DNA from: Charina bottae
Taxonomy: Eukaryota > Chordata > Lepidosauria > Squamata > Charinaidae
Direction: 5' to 3'
NCBI GenBank assembly: GCA_023362775.1
Contig: JALMGJ010000005.1
Coordinates: 85,446,921-85,510,920 of the forward strand
DNA length: 64,000 nt
Shown here piece by piece: positions 1-10,086 of this stretch. The notes under the pieces were generated by a model. That model ran no database searches and was not told where the DNA came from. It saw only the letters and a list, made by a program, of their open reading frames with translations. A program made the translations under genes and the position numbers. Position 1 is the stretch's first letter. Each line of letters opens with the position of its first letter.

Positions 1-454
1 AGGATCGCAAATAGCGTTCGCACTCGACTGGTAAGAGTAGCCGGGAGGCTGGGACGTCGCCATTTCCAAGCCGCGCTGTAGCCTTAAAAGGAAATTAAGA
101 CCAGCCACCCCATTTCTAAACCACCCAATTTATATATATATTTAAGTATATGTACCCTAAGAGAGCCTTTCTACAGCAAGGAGAAGCGATTCTCTTGGTG
201 CTTATTGTTATTTTTGGAATTAATTTTTTTAAAAAAATTCTTTTTAAGTTTTGGCTTGTTTTCCATCCAAATATTAAGAAGGATTGAGAGTAAGTAATTG
301 TCTCTCTGTTATTATTTTTGTACTAAATTTGAAGATAATAGCATTTTCCTCCAAGATGAATCGGCTGTTTTGAACTTTCAGTTTTCTGCTTCTACTTTCC
401 CTGGGGAACTGTCTGCATATCTCACTTTTGCTTATGTAAACATATTCTGTAACT

Positions 455-777
455 CAGTGCTTTCCAAACTGCTGCCGTTGGCGACATACCAACGGCGGCA
501 GTGGCGGTGGTGCGGGGGCACGCGCAGCGGCGGGGGCGTGCACGGCGGCGGTGTGGGGGGCGTGCAGCGGCGGTGGCAGCCTCATGTTTTTTTTACACTA
601 AAATGCGGAAGCGCTAATGGCGCCCTGCTGCCGTCGTTTCTGCCGCTGCCGTCACACCACCGGCACCATGCACACCGGCGCCGCCGCGTGTGCTGCCGCG
701 CCGCCTCCGTGCACGTCCAGTTCTGGGTTGTTTTGCGATACACTAAAGTGTCGCGACACACAGTTTGGAAAGCTATG
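455..777. mobile_element. hAT-type miniature element, family A copy 1
   Basis: The ends are inverted repeats: CAGTGCTTTCCAAACTG on the left and its near complement, ending TTTGGAAAGCTATG, on the right. The element is flanked by a perfect 8-bp duplication CTGTAACT at 447-454 and 778-785, the length hAT transposases make. The interior is CpG- and CGG-rich with no convincing ORF. It sits inside the ORF1-only LINE leader and is therefore younger than that LINE. Confidence 0.85.
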
Positions 778-849
778 CTGTAACTCCTTCATATCCTCAA
801 CTTTCACTGGTTAAGCTCCTAGGGGGCACCATAATCTACTGCTTGAGGC

Positions 850-1269
850 ATGGAGGATCTTAAGCAAACTTTCTCTGACTTCCATCGAGATTTCAAACAG
901 GTTCTCTCTGATTCTTACCAAGTTTTTATGCAAGGCATTCAGGACATTGTGGAAAATATGAGCTTTAAAATGTGTCACTTGGATGGGGATGTCGTGGATG
1001 GAATTGAAGAATTTAACAGTGACAGAAATGTTTCTTCAATCTCTGTTGAAATGTTGGAGGAAGATTGGATAGTTGAGTTGAAGAAATTAAAGGGAGAGAT
1101 TGAGTTGCAAGCCATAAATGAAATTGATCTTCTGATGGAAAGCCATGGAACAGAAGGAGTTATTATGGATGGGAGGTTTTCTGAAGAGAAGTCGGAGTTT
1201 TTGAGGGGGGAGTTGGGCTGTTTGATTTCTGTAAGAAAAAAGCTCTGTGCGCATTGTGGGGACATGTAA
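850..1269 (+). CDS. LINE ORF1-like protein, 139 aa
   Basis: This uninterrupted ORF starts MEDLKQTFSDFHRDFKQ and is acidic, leucine-rich and probably helical or coiled-coil. It ends in a CAHCGDM tail. Squamate L1 ORF1 proteins often begin with a similar helical segment, but I cannot assign a family with certainty and see no RNA-recognition domain. The ATG follows a leader and is chosen because the amphipathic pattern begins there. It is immediately followed by an AT-rich 3' region and not by ORF2. It could be a truncated ORF1 remnant with no coding role. Confidence 0.4.
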   Translation: MEDLKQTFSDFHRDFKQVLSDSYQVFMQGIQDIVENMSFKMCHLDGDVVDGIEEFNSDRNVSSISVEMLEEDWIVELKKLKGEIELQAINEIDLLMESHGTEGVIMDGRFSEEKSEFLRGELGCLISVRKKLCAHCGDM

Positions 1270-1900
1270 ATACTTCGGTCTATTTTGAAGTGGGATAAAG
1301 GTTTAATAATATCTATTTGGATTGCTTTTAGGGTTTGGCTGATTTCATTTATCTTTAATGATTTGGATTAAGATTACTAAAGTATAAAAATATTTGGTTT
1401 TAGGTTTAACATGATTAAGATTATTAAAATTGTTGTATTATTAAGTATAATGGTAGACAATATATATGCTTTTTAGTTTGATCTTTATTATCGTAGACAA
1501 GAATGTGTAAAATAGTAGTAGGAAATAAATAATTAAATAAATGTTATCCTTGAGGGGGTAGTTGATTAGGAGGTTTATATATACTGTATATATTTCTTTT
1601 TTTTTCTTTTAATATAAGAGGATGAAGCAACTGTATTTAGTGATTTTTATAATGTGTCAATTGAATGATTTATAGAAATAATGTGATTTTGGTTTAATAT
1701 AGAGTAAGGGATTGATTATGGAAATTTTTTGTATATCCTTGCTGTTAAAAGTCAGAAGTCACCTCTTTTTGTAACTCTTAAAAAAAAATTCTCTTGTGTT
1801 TTCACACTTTTTAAATTTTTCCTTTTTCTTTGTAGTTTTTTGTTTTTCTGTAGCTTTTATCTTTGTCTGAAACTTAATAAAATTCTTATAAAAAAAAGAG

Positions 1901-2215
1901 TATGAGAGAAGGGGACCTCTATTGGGGTCTCTGCAGTGGCATTCCCTGGTCACGTCTGAAGAGAAGTCAACTCTGCTCTCTGATGAGACAGGCTGCCATA
2001 GTATAGAGGCTAATGCACGCAGAGTACTGTAAATATTGTTATGGACCTAATTTCAACAGTTTTCACTCTCAATTCCAAATGAATTTCCTGGAACACTGTT
2101 CACTATTTTGGAAAGTCACTTCAAATTGGGAAGTTGGGCTGGCCAAGGAGATCATTAGGTTGAGGTTGTAGACATGTTGCCACAGAAGTTAACAAAAAGG
2201 ATGCTACTGGGGTCA
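1901..2215. other. Noncoding stretch, nothing recognised
   Basis: About 300 bases between the LINE tail and the hAT element. I see no ORF, repeat or RNA feature that I can support. Confidence 0.5.
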
Positions 2216-2775
2216 TTTTAGGGCAGGGGTCGGCAAACTTTTTATGCCGGGAGCCATTTTGACATGCTCGTGCACATTTTGAAATGCTCGAGAGCCAGGG
2301 GGCGGGGTTTGCGGGCGGGGGCCAATCGCGTGGAAGGGGGTGGGGTTTGCGGGCGGGGGCCAATCACGTGGAAGGGGGCGGGGTTTGCGGGCAGGGACCA
2401 ATCGCACACACTTAGGGCCTGCTGCCGCCATGCCCGCCACGCCCACTGCATTGCCCGCCGCTGCCATGCCTGCCCCGCCACGTCCGCCACTGCACCTCCC
2501 CCGGGGTCCGAGTAAGCCGTGATGGGCGGGCGGGCGGCGAGCGAAGCGTCGCCCCGCCTCCTCCCCCGGGGTCCTTCGTGAAGGCCTTCTCCTCCATCCT
2601 CGCTGCTCCCGCTGCCGCTCCTTACTGCCTTCCTTCTTCTCTCCCTCGCCAGCACCCACAACCCCTGCCCGACCTCCGCCCACCCTTCTCCTCCCTCCCC
2701 CTCACAGAGATTTCGTCTCTGTCTCCTTCTTCTGTCTGCCTGTCTCCTTCGAAGCAAGCAAGCGCCCAAACGAGG

Positions 2776-2839
2776 GAGAAGCCGCTCTTTCTTTCTTCCT
2801 ACGGCGTAGGACGTAGGAAGAAAGAAAGAGCGGCTTCTC
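2776..2839. repeat. Perfect 27-bp inverted repeat with 10-base loop
   Basis: The left arm 2776-2802 (starting GAGAAGCCGCTC) and right arm 2813-2839 (ending GAGCGGCTTCTC) are exact reverse complements around the loop GGCGTAGGAC. It lies inside the hAT element cargo. No poly-U tract follows, so a transcription terminator is unlikely. It looks like a small fold-back from a rearrangement. Confidence 0.85.
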
Positions 2840-3627
2840 TCTCGCTTGCACAGTTTAGAGGCAAGGAGAAGGGCCGTGAGGGGGCTAGGAGAGAAAGCAC
2901 GGAGCCCAACACGAGGGCAGGCGGCAAAAAAATTAGAGCCTTCCTTACAAAGCGTTCAGTAAAGCGGACATTAGAAAGCCCGCCCACGCGGATGTGTGCA
3001 GTGTCCTGAGGGTAAAAAGGCTCCGAGATCTGGGGAAAGAAACAAAAGAAGCTCAAGGCAATAGACGCGGCAGGGTGGCGCGTGGGTGTACCTGCGTGAA
3101 TTGACCCTGTCAGCCTTACTCGCGAGGAAGTAGACTTGGGCTCTCGAGAGAACAGGCTTAGGATCCCTTCCAACCTCAGCTCTGTCAAGAGTTGTCCTCC
3201 TCCTCTTTCCCGCCCTGATTTGGAGGAAACGCTGCCCCCAAGTTCCTTTAGGTTTCCTTTTCTATTCCGTTGAAAACCAACGAACTGCTGTTCCTTCCTG
3301 CCCCGTATGCGTCCTTCTCATTAATCCTCTCTTCTGTACGCCCGGCTTAGAGGGGACGGCGGCGAGGCGAAGCTGAGTTCTTCCTAACGCGGCCTCCTCC
3401 CTCCCTCTCACAGAGATTTCATCTCTGTCTGACCCAGGTCTCGGCCTCCGCTCAGCCAAAGCCTCACGGCCGCCGAAGAAGGGAAAGGCGCTGGCGGGAG
3501 GGAGGGAGAGCGGCCGGGAGGGAGAGCGCTCCGGCCCTTCCCTCCAACCTCCCCGCCATCCCGCCTCGTTCCCCGGGCGGGCGGGCGGCGCTCGGGAGCT
3601 GCGCTCGGGCTTCCTCGCCGGCGGCGC

Positions 3628-3970
3628 TCAGGGATAGATGCGCGGGCCCGAGTAGGGCTCCCCGCCGCACCAGAAGTCGGGCGCCTGCGGCGTCTCCAGC
3701 AGCCAGAGCGGGCGTGGCGTGGCGGGCGCGGCGGGCGGCGGCGGCAGGCTCTGTCCAGCGGGCAGCCGGTAGTAGTGGCAGTCGCATCCGCGCGCCGGGT
3801 CGTAGGGCGGCGCCAGGATGTCGAGGAAGGCGGCGGGGCCGCCCTCAGCCGCGATCTGGTGCAGGTTGTCGCGCTGCGGGGACAGCAGGCAGGGCGGCGC
3901 GGCGGCCGTGTAGAGGCGGTGCGAGCGCAGCAGGGCGCGCAGCCGGCGGGGTTTGATGGGGCGGGAGCGT
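3628..3970 (-). pseudogene. ADO: Fragment of ADO, cysteamine (2-aminoethanethiol) dioxygenase, C-terminal part
   Basis: On the reverse strand the reading runs through DNLHQI, GGPAAFLDILAPPYDP, DCHYYR-type residues, WLLETPQAPDFWCGGEPY and ends SGPRIYP at a stop at the natural ADO C-terminus. This matches the last 90 or so residues of the vertebrate enzyme. Known family facts: ADO is a cytosolic non-haem iron thiol dioxygenase that oxidises cysteamine and N-terminal cysteines. The third iron-ligand histidine (in DNLHQI) and the Cys-Tyr cross-link region (CHYYR) are present, but the first two histidines of the HDHPG region are absent, so the fragment cannot be active. An upstream stretch in another frame (residues such as LEKQPREAL, about 3960-4080) may continue the homology after a frameshift. 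It lies wholly inside the hAT element. Confidence 0.85.
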
Positions 3971-4340
3971 GCACCCGGAGGGCCTCCCGCGGCTGCTTCT
4001 CCAAGGCGGGTTGCAGAGCGCGTGCTGCGCCCACGGGAACGCCTGGTCCCTCCGCTCCCTCCAGCTCCGCCACCAGCCCCAGCAGCGCCGCCCGCCCTGT
4101 CCTGCTGCCCAGCAAACCTCTGCCGGCTCCGTCCCGCCGCTGCCACCGCCCCGGCCAGGCCCCCTGCGCCGCCCTGCCGCTCGCGTCCCGGGCCCGCGCC
4201 CTCGCCCAGCGCCTGGATGCCGCGGAGCAGTGCCATCTCCAGCCGCAGCAGCCCCTGCAGCCGCTCCTGTGCCGCCTCCGACAGGGCCGCGTCCCGGGCC
4301 AGCAGCGCCTCCCTGCCGTGCCGGGCCTCGCTCAGTGCGA
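3971..4340 (-). other. Captured GC-rich sequence upstream of the ADO fragment, origin unknown
   Basis: The reverse-strand frame that reads the ADO tail stays open upstream. There it encodes an alanine/leucine-rich helical stretch (for example LLARDAALSEAAQERLQGLL) followed by a glycine-rich stretch. I do not recognise a protein family. The part nearest ADO may be the ADO middle region in a shifted frame; the rest could be other captured sequence, or GC-rich DNA with open frames by composition only. Confidence 0.35.
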
Positions 4341-4530
4341 GAGCCAGGGGGCGAGGTTTGCGGGCAGGGGCCAATCGCGTGGAAGGGGCGGGGGTGAGTT
4401 CAGCTGCGGAAGAGCCACACTCAAGGGGCCAAAGAGCCGCATCTGGCTCGCGAGCCGCCATTTCCGACCCTTGTTTTAGGGTATGGGGTGATTCTGCAGA
4501 GATGTAAAATCAGACAACCTTGAGCCCTCA

Positions 4531-4658
4531 ATCGAAGAGAATATTTGTAGCTCAGGGTTGAACTGTGGAGTCCTTGGTGCTCTCTGAGCCTTGTTGTTTT
4601 CTTGCAGACGTTTCATTGCCAGGCTAGGCAACCTCTTCAGTGCGAAAAGGGAGTGGGA
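4531..4658. mobile_element. Short insertion related to the palindromic repeat at 56788-57106
   Basis: A 128-bp segment beginning ATCGAAGAGAATATTTGTAG and ending near AAAAGGGAGTGGGA is flanked by a perfect 12-bp direct repeat CTTGAGCCCTCA (4519-4530 and 4659-4670). The same sequence recurs at about 56758-56880 as one arm of a large palindrome. On the reverse strand it contains CTGAAGA, a short TTGCC/GGCAA stem and TGAAACGTC, a layout often seen in Penelope-like element termini. That assignment is tentative. Confidence 0.6.
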
Positions 4659-4679
4659 CTTGAGCCCTCAGTCTGAAGC

Positions 4680-6110
4680 CTTCTTCTCTTAAAGAGCAGG
4701 CCTGTTTCTTCAAAGGATTTGGGAAAGCTTTTTAGGGAGTAGGGAATTTGCCTTTGTTCTTGGCATTTAATTTCTTTCTTTCTCTCTCCCTCCTGTCTCC
4801 CACCCCAGTGGTGGGACCCAGGACATGAACTTGGAATCTGTTGTGCCTGATTGCTGTAGGACAGGTGTACAGATAGGGCTGAATAAATGCTGTGAAAATG
4901 TTGTAGTCACCAAATGGCTATAGATGTCCTATTTCCAGACACTCAGCATTATATATTAGACAGGAGCCCTGCTTGAACAGTAAAAGAACACGTCACTATA
5001 TATCCCTGTCAGATTAAAAAACTAATTTGAAAAGATTAATGTATTCCATTCCTGTTAGCCCGAATCAGATACCGCTGTGCCTACAGCACCACAGCCTCCT
5101 GATTATTGAATTTTTATGGCCTTGTAATTAATTGCAGATTCCCTGTTTTGTTCTATTTCTTTTTCTCTGACATTTTAATTTCAACAAAAAGCAGCAGTCT
5201 CTATGCAGCCTCTCTCAAGAGATCGTAATGGCCTATAAAACAAAATGACTTATAGATATGGCACCCACTTCAGCTGGCTGGCGAGTGTTCGAAACCTTGC
5301 TGATCAGGCAGAATTTAATTCCCCCCGTCCTCTACTGTACTTATTTCTCGCCTATTAAATTGCAGCTCTGCCATCTTGACTAACAAACGGATGTAACCGA
5401 GTGCCACCCTCCTGCAATACATTACCGTAGCTACATTCACATTTTTGTCCCTTAAAAATTCAGTTCATTTTATCTAATTGTCAGTGAATAAATGCCTCTT
5501 GTGCCTGTAGAGATGATTGCTCTTGAATCCCCATATCAGAACCTGGATCCTGATTGATCACCCAGAAGAATGGAAAGAATCACTCCCTCTTCAAAGAACC
5601 ACTCTGTGTTGTATGACGTGGTTGGAAAGAAGGTATGCAGGGTTAGATTATTTTGAGCTTCTTCATAGGGATAGTCCTACTGTAAGTACAGAAGCCCTCT
5701 GAATCCCAACTTTAAAGAGTGAAAGAAAGACAAGGGTTCAAAAAGAAAGACAGCCACCTAGAAACATATTTAAGGATTCCCTTACTAACTTTCTCCTTGG
5801 ATAAGGAGCGAAACATTTCCACTGAGAAAATAGTAATCCAGTTGACATGATTCAAGCTACAGACAATTCCACCTGGATGACTGAGAACCTTCATAGACAC
5901 AAGGGTTCAATCTTCATGGCTGCAAACATAGATTGGCTACAGTGCTTTGAGCCTTATTATCTGTGCTTTGAGGTTCTTAATTCTATACTGGAAGCTTAAA
6001 AGTTGCTTTTATTTCTCACACCTCACAGTTCTAGATCTTCCACGTGGCTTCATTCAAAATTTCCCTGCCTTTTCTGCAGTTTACAAACATCTCGCTCGCA
6101 TCCCAATCCA
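4680..6110. other. Single-copy noncoding DNA, possible conserved elements
   Basis: No gene or repeat is recognisable. The segments about 5040-5200 and 5230-5500 have balanced composition, many TAATTA/ATTAAT-type motifs and little repeat character. This is the usual look of vertebrate conserved noncoding elements. Conservation cannot be seen from one sequence. Confidence 0.3.
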
Positions 6111-6115
6111 TCTCA

Positions 6116-6187
6116 GCATGGCTGGCTGGGGAATTCTGGGAGTTGAAGTCCACACGTCTTAAAGGCTCTGAGATTGAGAAACACTGT
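6116..6187. mobile_element. Half of a palindromic hAT-type miniature element
   Basis: GCTGGCTGGGGAATTCTGGG, then a stretch ending GATTGAGAAACACTG, matches the right half of the complete element at 26740-26873. The left half is missing. Confidence 0.7.
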
Positions 6188-6189
6188 TT

Positions 6190-6480
6190 TTAATGAACCC
6201 TCTATTGTACTGTTATGCAATTAGGACACAGTAGTTAAATTAGCAAACCAATGAAACTGTGTAATGCAAAGGATGCACGAGCTGATGCTGAATATTAATT
6301 TCCTGCCAAATAAATTTGATAAGCATTTGTCAAACAAATATACTTGCACTCTCTGTAAAACAGCACCTTTGAAATTATGACCTGCGGTAAGCCAGCAATC
6401 TATTTGCCAACCATCTAGTCAACAAAATGGGGTTCTGATATGGGAAGCCAGCAAAAGCTCTTCTCTATAAAGTATCCCCT
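6190..6480. other. AT-rich single-copy DNA, possible conserved element
   Basis: No ORF or repeat is seen. It contains several ATGCAAT/AATTAG and CAAATA motifs. It is a candidate conserved noncoding block on appearance only. Confidence 0.25.
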
Positions 6481-6482
6481 AG

Positions 6483-6840
6483 AACCATCGAGCTGGAAGG
6501 GATTCAGGGTTCATCGAATCCAATCCTCTGTTCAGTGCGGGATCCGCTAAAGCATTTTGGAGAGACGGCCGTCCAACTCTGTTTGAGGACTTCCAGTGGA
6601 GGGGAACGCGCCACTTCGTGAATATGCCACTTCAGCTTGTCCCACCAGTTGACAGCTCCTAGAATCAGGACATTCCTCTTAACATCTAACCTTAATGTTT
6701 TTGCTGCAGTTTTAATATGTCTGCACATTTCTTTCCTTCCTTGCACATTTCTTGCACATCCTTTCCTGCACATTTCTCTATCCATCCTTTCCTAAACCTT
6801 TTACCTTTAAAGATAGCTCTCCCCTTAATGACTTTTCCTC
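6483..6840 (-). mobile_element. CR1 LINE 3'-end fragment
   Basis: The forward strand reads GAACCATCGAGCTGGAAGGG, then a region about preceding bases, CCAACTCTGTTTGAGGACTTCCAGTG and a run of further CR1-like phrases. This is the reverse complement of the conserved CR1 3' end. The copy is diverged and fades into T/C-rich DNA after about 6720. Confidence 0.7.
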
Positions 6841-7070
6841 CCATAGGAGAGTTGACGGGCTCTTTTTTGCCTTTCTACAATATGTTTTGCCAGATCAGGC
6901 CTCAGTCCTGGCTAACCACAGACTAGAGCAGAGCTAAGGAAACCAAAGGGCCCACCCTAAGCCCATCGTGATAAATCTTGTTCTGCTTGAAGGGTGCTTT
7001 GTGGATCATGCCGTGAAGCCCCAGCAAACAATGGGTAGAGCAGAGCCAAAAAGTTGTCAAGGCCAAGACA

Positions 7071-7073
<3 letters not shown>

Positions 7074-7126
<53 letters not shown>

Positions 7127-7128
7127 AT
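7074..7128. repeat. (AAAT)n microsatellite
   Basis: About 13 uninterrupted AAAT/AATA units lie just upstream of the L1 insertion. Confidence 0.95.
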
Positions 7129-7173
7129 TCCAAAAACCTCAACTCTTCCAAAAATCTAAAAATCAAAACAAAC

Positions 7174-8810
7174 CCACTGGATGGGATTGAGTTATTGATG
7201 CAGAAATTGGAAGACTTTGGGTCGTTAGCAGGGTTCAAAGTGAACCTACAAAAAACAAAAGTTTTGACTAAGAATATGGATTACCATCCACAAGAGAAAT
7301 TGAGAGAAATGACGGGCTATTCTATGGAGAAAAAAGTAAAATATTTGGGAGTATATTTAACATCTAAAAATGTCAAATTATTTAAGAATAATTATATTCC
7401 ACTTTGGACAGATATTAAAAAAGACCTAGATCAATGGGAAAAATTGCAATTATCATTATTAGGTAGAATATCAGCGATCAAAATGAATATCTTACCACGA
7501 ATCTTATACCTTTTTCAAACACTACCTATCTTGACATCAGAGGAACCATTTAAACAATGGCAGAGGGATATTTCCAAGTTTATCTGGCAAGGGAAAAAAC
7601 CAAGAATAAAATATAAAGTTCTACAAGATTCAAAAGAAAGAGGTGGGACTTGAAATTATATCATGCAGCGTGTGGTTTGGTATGGCTTAAAGAATGGATT
7701 GTTCTGAAAAATGAAAAATTATTGAATTTGGAGGGTCATGAATTAAGATTTGGATGGCATGGATATTTATGGTATGACAAAGCTAAAGTTAATGTGGACT
7801 TTAAAAATCATTATATTAGAAGATCTTTGTTGAGAATTTGGAATAAATACAAGCCAACCTTATGTTATAAGAGACCCTTATGGATTTCTACGCAAGAAGC
7901 ATTTCACAGAACAGAAGTAAGAAATAAAGATAAATGGCTGACTTATAAGGACTTTTTTAAAAAAGAACAAGGGCATTATGTAACAAAATCAAAAGAAGAA
8001 CTTGCTCAAGAAGGATATACTTTTCAATGGCTTTCCTATAAGCAACTTATAGAGAAATTCAAATTAGACAAAAAAAAATTGGAATTTGAACAAACTAAAT
8101 TGGAGTTTGAGATACAACTATGTGAAACAGATGAACACCTAATTGCTAAAATGCATAAATTACTGTTAAAAGGAGAAATGGTGGAGGAACAAGTTAAAGA
8201 CTGCATGATTCAATGGGCAAACAATATTGGACATAATATACAAATGCAACAATGGGAAGATATGTGGAACAAAGGATTAAAATTCACTCTGTGTTATAAT
8301 TTGAAGGAAAATTTTTATAAGATGATGTACAGGTGGTACATGACCCCACAAAAACTTACTAAAATGTATGGGAATGTTTCCAACTTATGTTGGAAATGTA
8401 AAAAACAAGAAGGGTCTTTTTACCACATGTGGTGGACATGTGAGGTGGCAAAGAAATTCTGGACTGAAATACATTCATTGATGCAAAATATATTACAAAC
8501 AAGAATTCCATTTAAACCAGAAATATTTTTACTTGGACTATTAGATGTACAAACAGAGAAATACTTCATTAGAATTTCACAATACATGATTACAGCAGCA
8601 AGACTTCTTTATGCACAAAATTGGAAAAATCAAACTTTACCAACAATACAAGAATGGATGTTAAAATTAATGGATATGGCAGAAAACGATAAATTGACAT
8701 GTTTACTAAAGGAAAATTCAAATGGTTACTATCTTAAAGAGTGGAAACCATTGATGGACTATTTGCAAAATGCAGGCGGAGCAAAGCTTGCATGGGGTTT
8801 TGATGATTAG
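7174..8810 (+). pseudogene. L1 ORF2 C-terminal part, frameshifted
   Basis: Two open frames make one protein end. 7195-7653 encodes the region after the catalytic FADD box (FGSLAGFKVNLQKTKVL, VKYLGVYL, LSLLGRISAIKMN). 7650-8810 encodes the C-terminal domain (LVWLKEWIVLKNEKLLNLEG, then a cysteine-rich CWKCKKQEGSFYHMWW motif). Related copies have GLGLPDLKLYY here. This copy lacks about 11 bases near 7650, which shifts the frame. Endonuclease and catalytic RT residues are absent, so it is inactive. Confidence 0.9.
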
Positions 8811-9090
8811 ATTATACTATATAATAAAATATATTAGACAAGAAATGTATATGTAAATTATATCAAATGCTAGCATGTAAGAAATTTTTTAAAATGTATT
8901 CTTATGACCATAGATAGATCGGAAGTCGACTACTTTCTATACCTTTTTCTATTTTTCTATTTCTTTTCTTTTCTTTTCTACACTTTTTTCTTTCTCTCTT
9001 TGATTTGTATTTCTATTTTCGTTTCGTTTCTAACTTTTAACTATGTATATTGTAAAATTTGAATAAGAAGTATAAAAAAAATCAAAAATC
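7174..9090 (+). mobile_element. L1 LINE, 5'-truncated
   Basis: It begins abruptly inside the ORF2 reverse transcriptase thumb region and runs to the ORF2 stop at 8810. A T/C-rich then A-rich 3' region ends near 9090. The direct repeat AAAATCAAAACAAAC (7159-7173 and 9091-9105) is the target duplication. The 3' end of this copy helps to show that the L1 at 38324-40854 is internally deleted. Confidence 0.9.
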
Positions 9091-9151
9091 AAAATCAAAA
9101 CAAACTGAATATAGATGCAGAAAAATTTAAACATACTTAAAGAGGGCTTTT

Positions 9152-10042
9152 TTTTTTTTGCAGATATAATTTTTTATTATTACATTCAACATAAAACATA
9201 AACAAAACATATAACACATAACAATGATCATATATAACACATAACAATGGTTACATTTATGTATATATATTTACATTTGATTTTATATAATTATTTTTAT
9301 TATATTTAATACAATGTATCCTTCTTTTTTTGTCTCTAATCTTTTCTCTCCTTTATCTTTCAATCTCTTCTAACCTATTCTCTCTCTATCTATTCCTTTC
9401 CCTTTCCTTTCCTTTTGATTCTTCCTTTAACTCCTTTTCTCTTTCATCCATTCCCTTCTTCTTTTTTAACCCTCTCTCTCTCTCTCTCTAATCTCTTCTC
9501 TCACTTACCTTACTCACTCTTTCTAACCCTCCCATCTCTCTCTTTTCCTTTCCTTTATCTTCCATTTTTATTCTTCCTTTTATCCTTTCATCCATTCCTT
9601 TCTTCTTCTTCTTCTTCTTTTTTTTATTTTTATTTGACCTTCTCATTCTCTCTAATATCTTCTCTCATACTCCCTCTTTCTCTCTCTAACCTCTTCTCTC
9701 TCTTCTCTTCTGCTCTATCTTCTTTTCCTATCTTTCTTTCCCTTTTCACCCTTTCTATCCTCTTTTTCTTTCTAACCTAATCCTTTCTTTTTCTTCTTAC
9801 TTTATATATATTTATCATTCTTTTTCTCCCTTTCCTTACATTATATTATTTATTTATTTATATATTTGTATCAAATTCAATCTTAAGTTTAAATCTTTGT
9901 TTTATAATACATAATACATACATATACTCCATTAAAATTCTTCCAGTTTTTTTAACAAAAAAAAAATTCTTGTAAATACTTGATTTACATTTTTCTCTTC
10001 TTATACCTCTTTTTTTTCCCTTCACCCCTTCTTTATTTGTAC

Positions 10043-10086
<44 letters not shown>

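Larger units (their letters stand above)
1..1900 (+). mobile_element. ORF1-only LINE (HAL1-like), 5' end may lie outside the window
   Basis: This stretch reads as one non-autonomous LINE. A GC-moderate 5' leader (1-849, interrupted by a hAT miniature element at 455-777) is followed by a 139-codon ORF at 850-1269. An AT-rich 3' region then ends in AATAAA plus an A-run near 1876-1897. No reverse transcriptase lies between the ORF and the tail. A reverse-strand element at 20283-22155 has the same architecture and a similar 3' end: a GAAGTCAC-containing stretch and an AATAAAATT-type tail. I infer a family that lost or never had ORF2, as mammalian HAL1 did. The L1 affiliation is not proven. Confidence 0.5.
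2224..4473. mobile_element. hAT-type transposon carrying captured host sequence
   Basis: The left end CAGGGGTCGGCAAAC and the right end, read on the reverse strand as CAAGGGTCGGAAA, form imperfect terminal inverted repeats. A perfect 8-bp duplication TTTTAGGG flanks them (2216-2223 and 4474-4481). Just inside each end lies the same subterminal unit (GGGCGGGGTTTGCGGGC followed by CCAATCGCGTGGAAGGGG); it is repeated on the left (2298-2400) and single on the right (4349-4395). Between them is about 1.9 kb of very GC-rich, CpG-rich DNA with no transposase. It includes a reverse-strand ADO fragment, a hairpin at 2776-2839 and an internal duplication. The element at 42323-42594 shows the same subterminal unit without this cargo. 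Confidence 0.85.

Noticed and set aside
850..1269. Host gene encoding a small coiled-coil protein
   Set aside because: The following AT-rich 3' region with an A-tail, and the related element at 20283-22155, make a LINE ORF1 the better reading.
2213..4507. Many other long open frames in the GC-rich block
   Set aside because: Apart from the reverse-strand ADO frame, they are composition-driven; frames on both strands are open at once.
9415..9780. 121-codon Ser/Leu/Phe-rich ORF
   Set aside because: It lies in the pyrimidine-rich strand opposite the L1 3' UTR; low complexity only.
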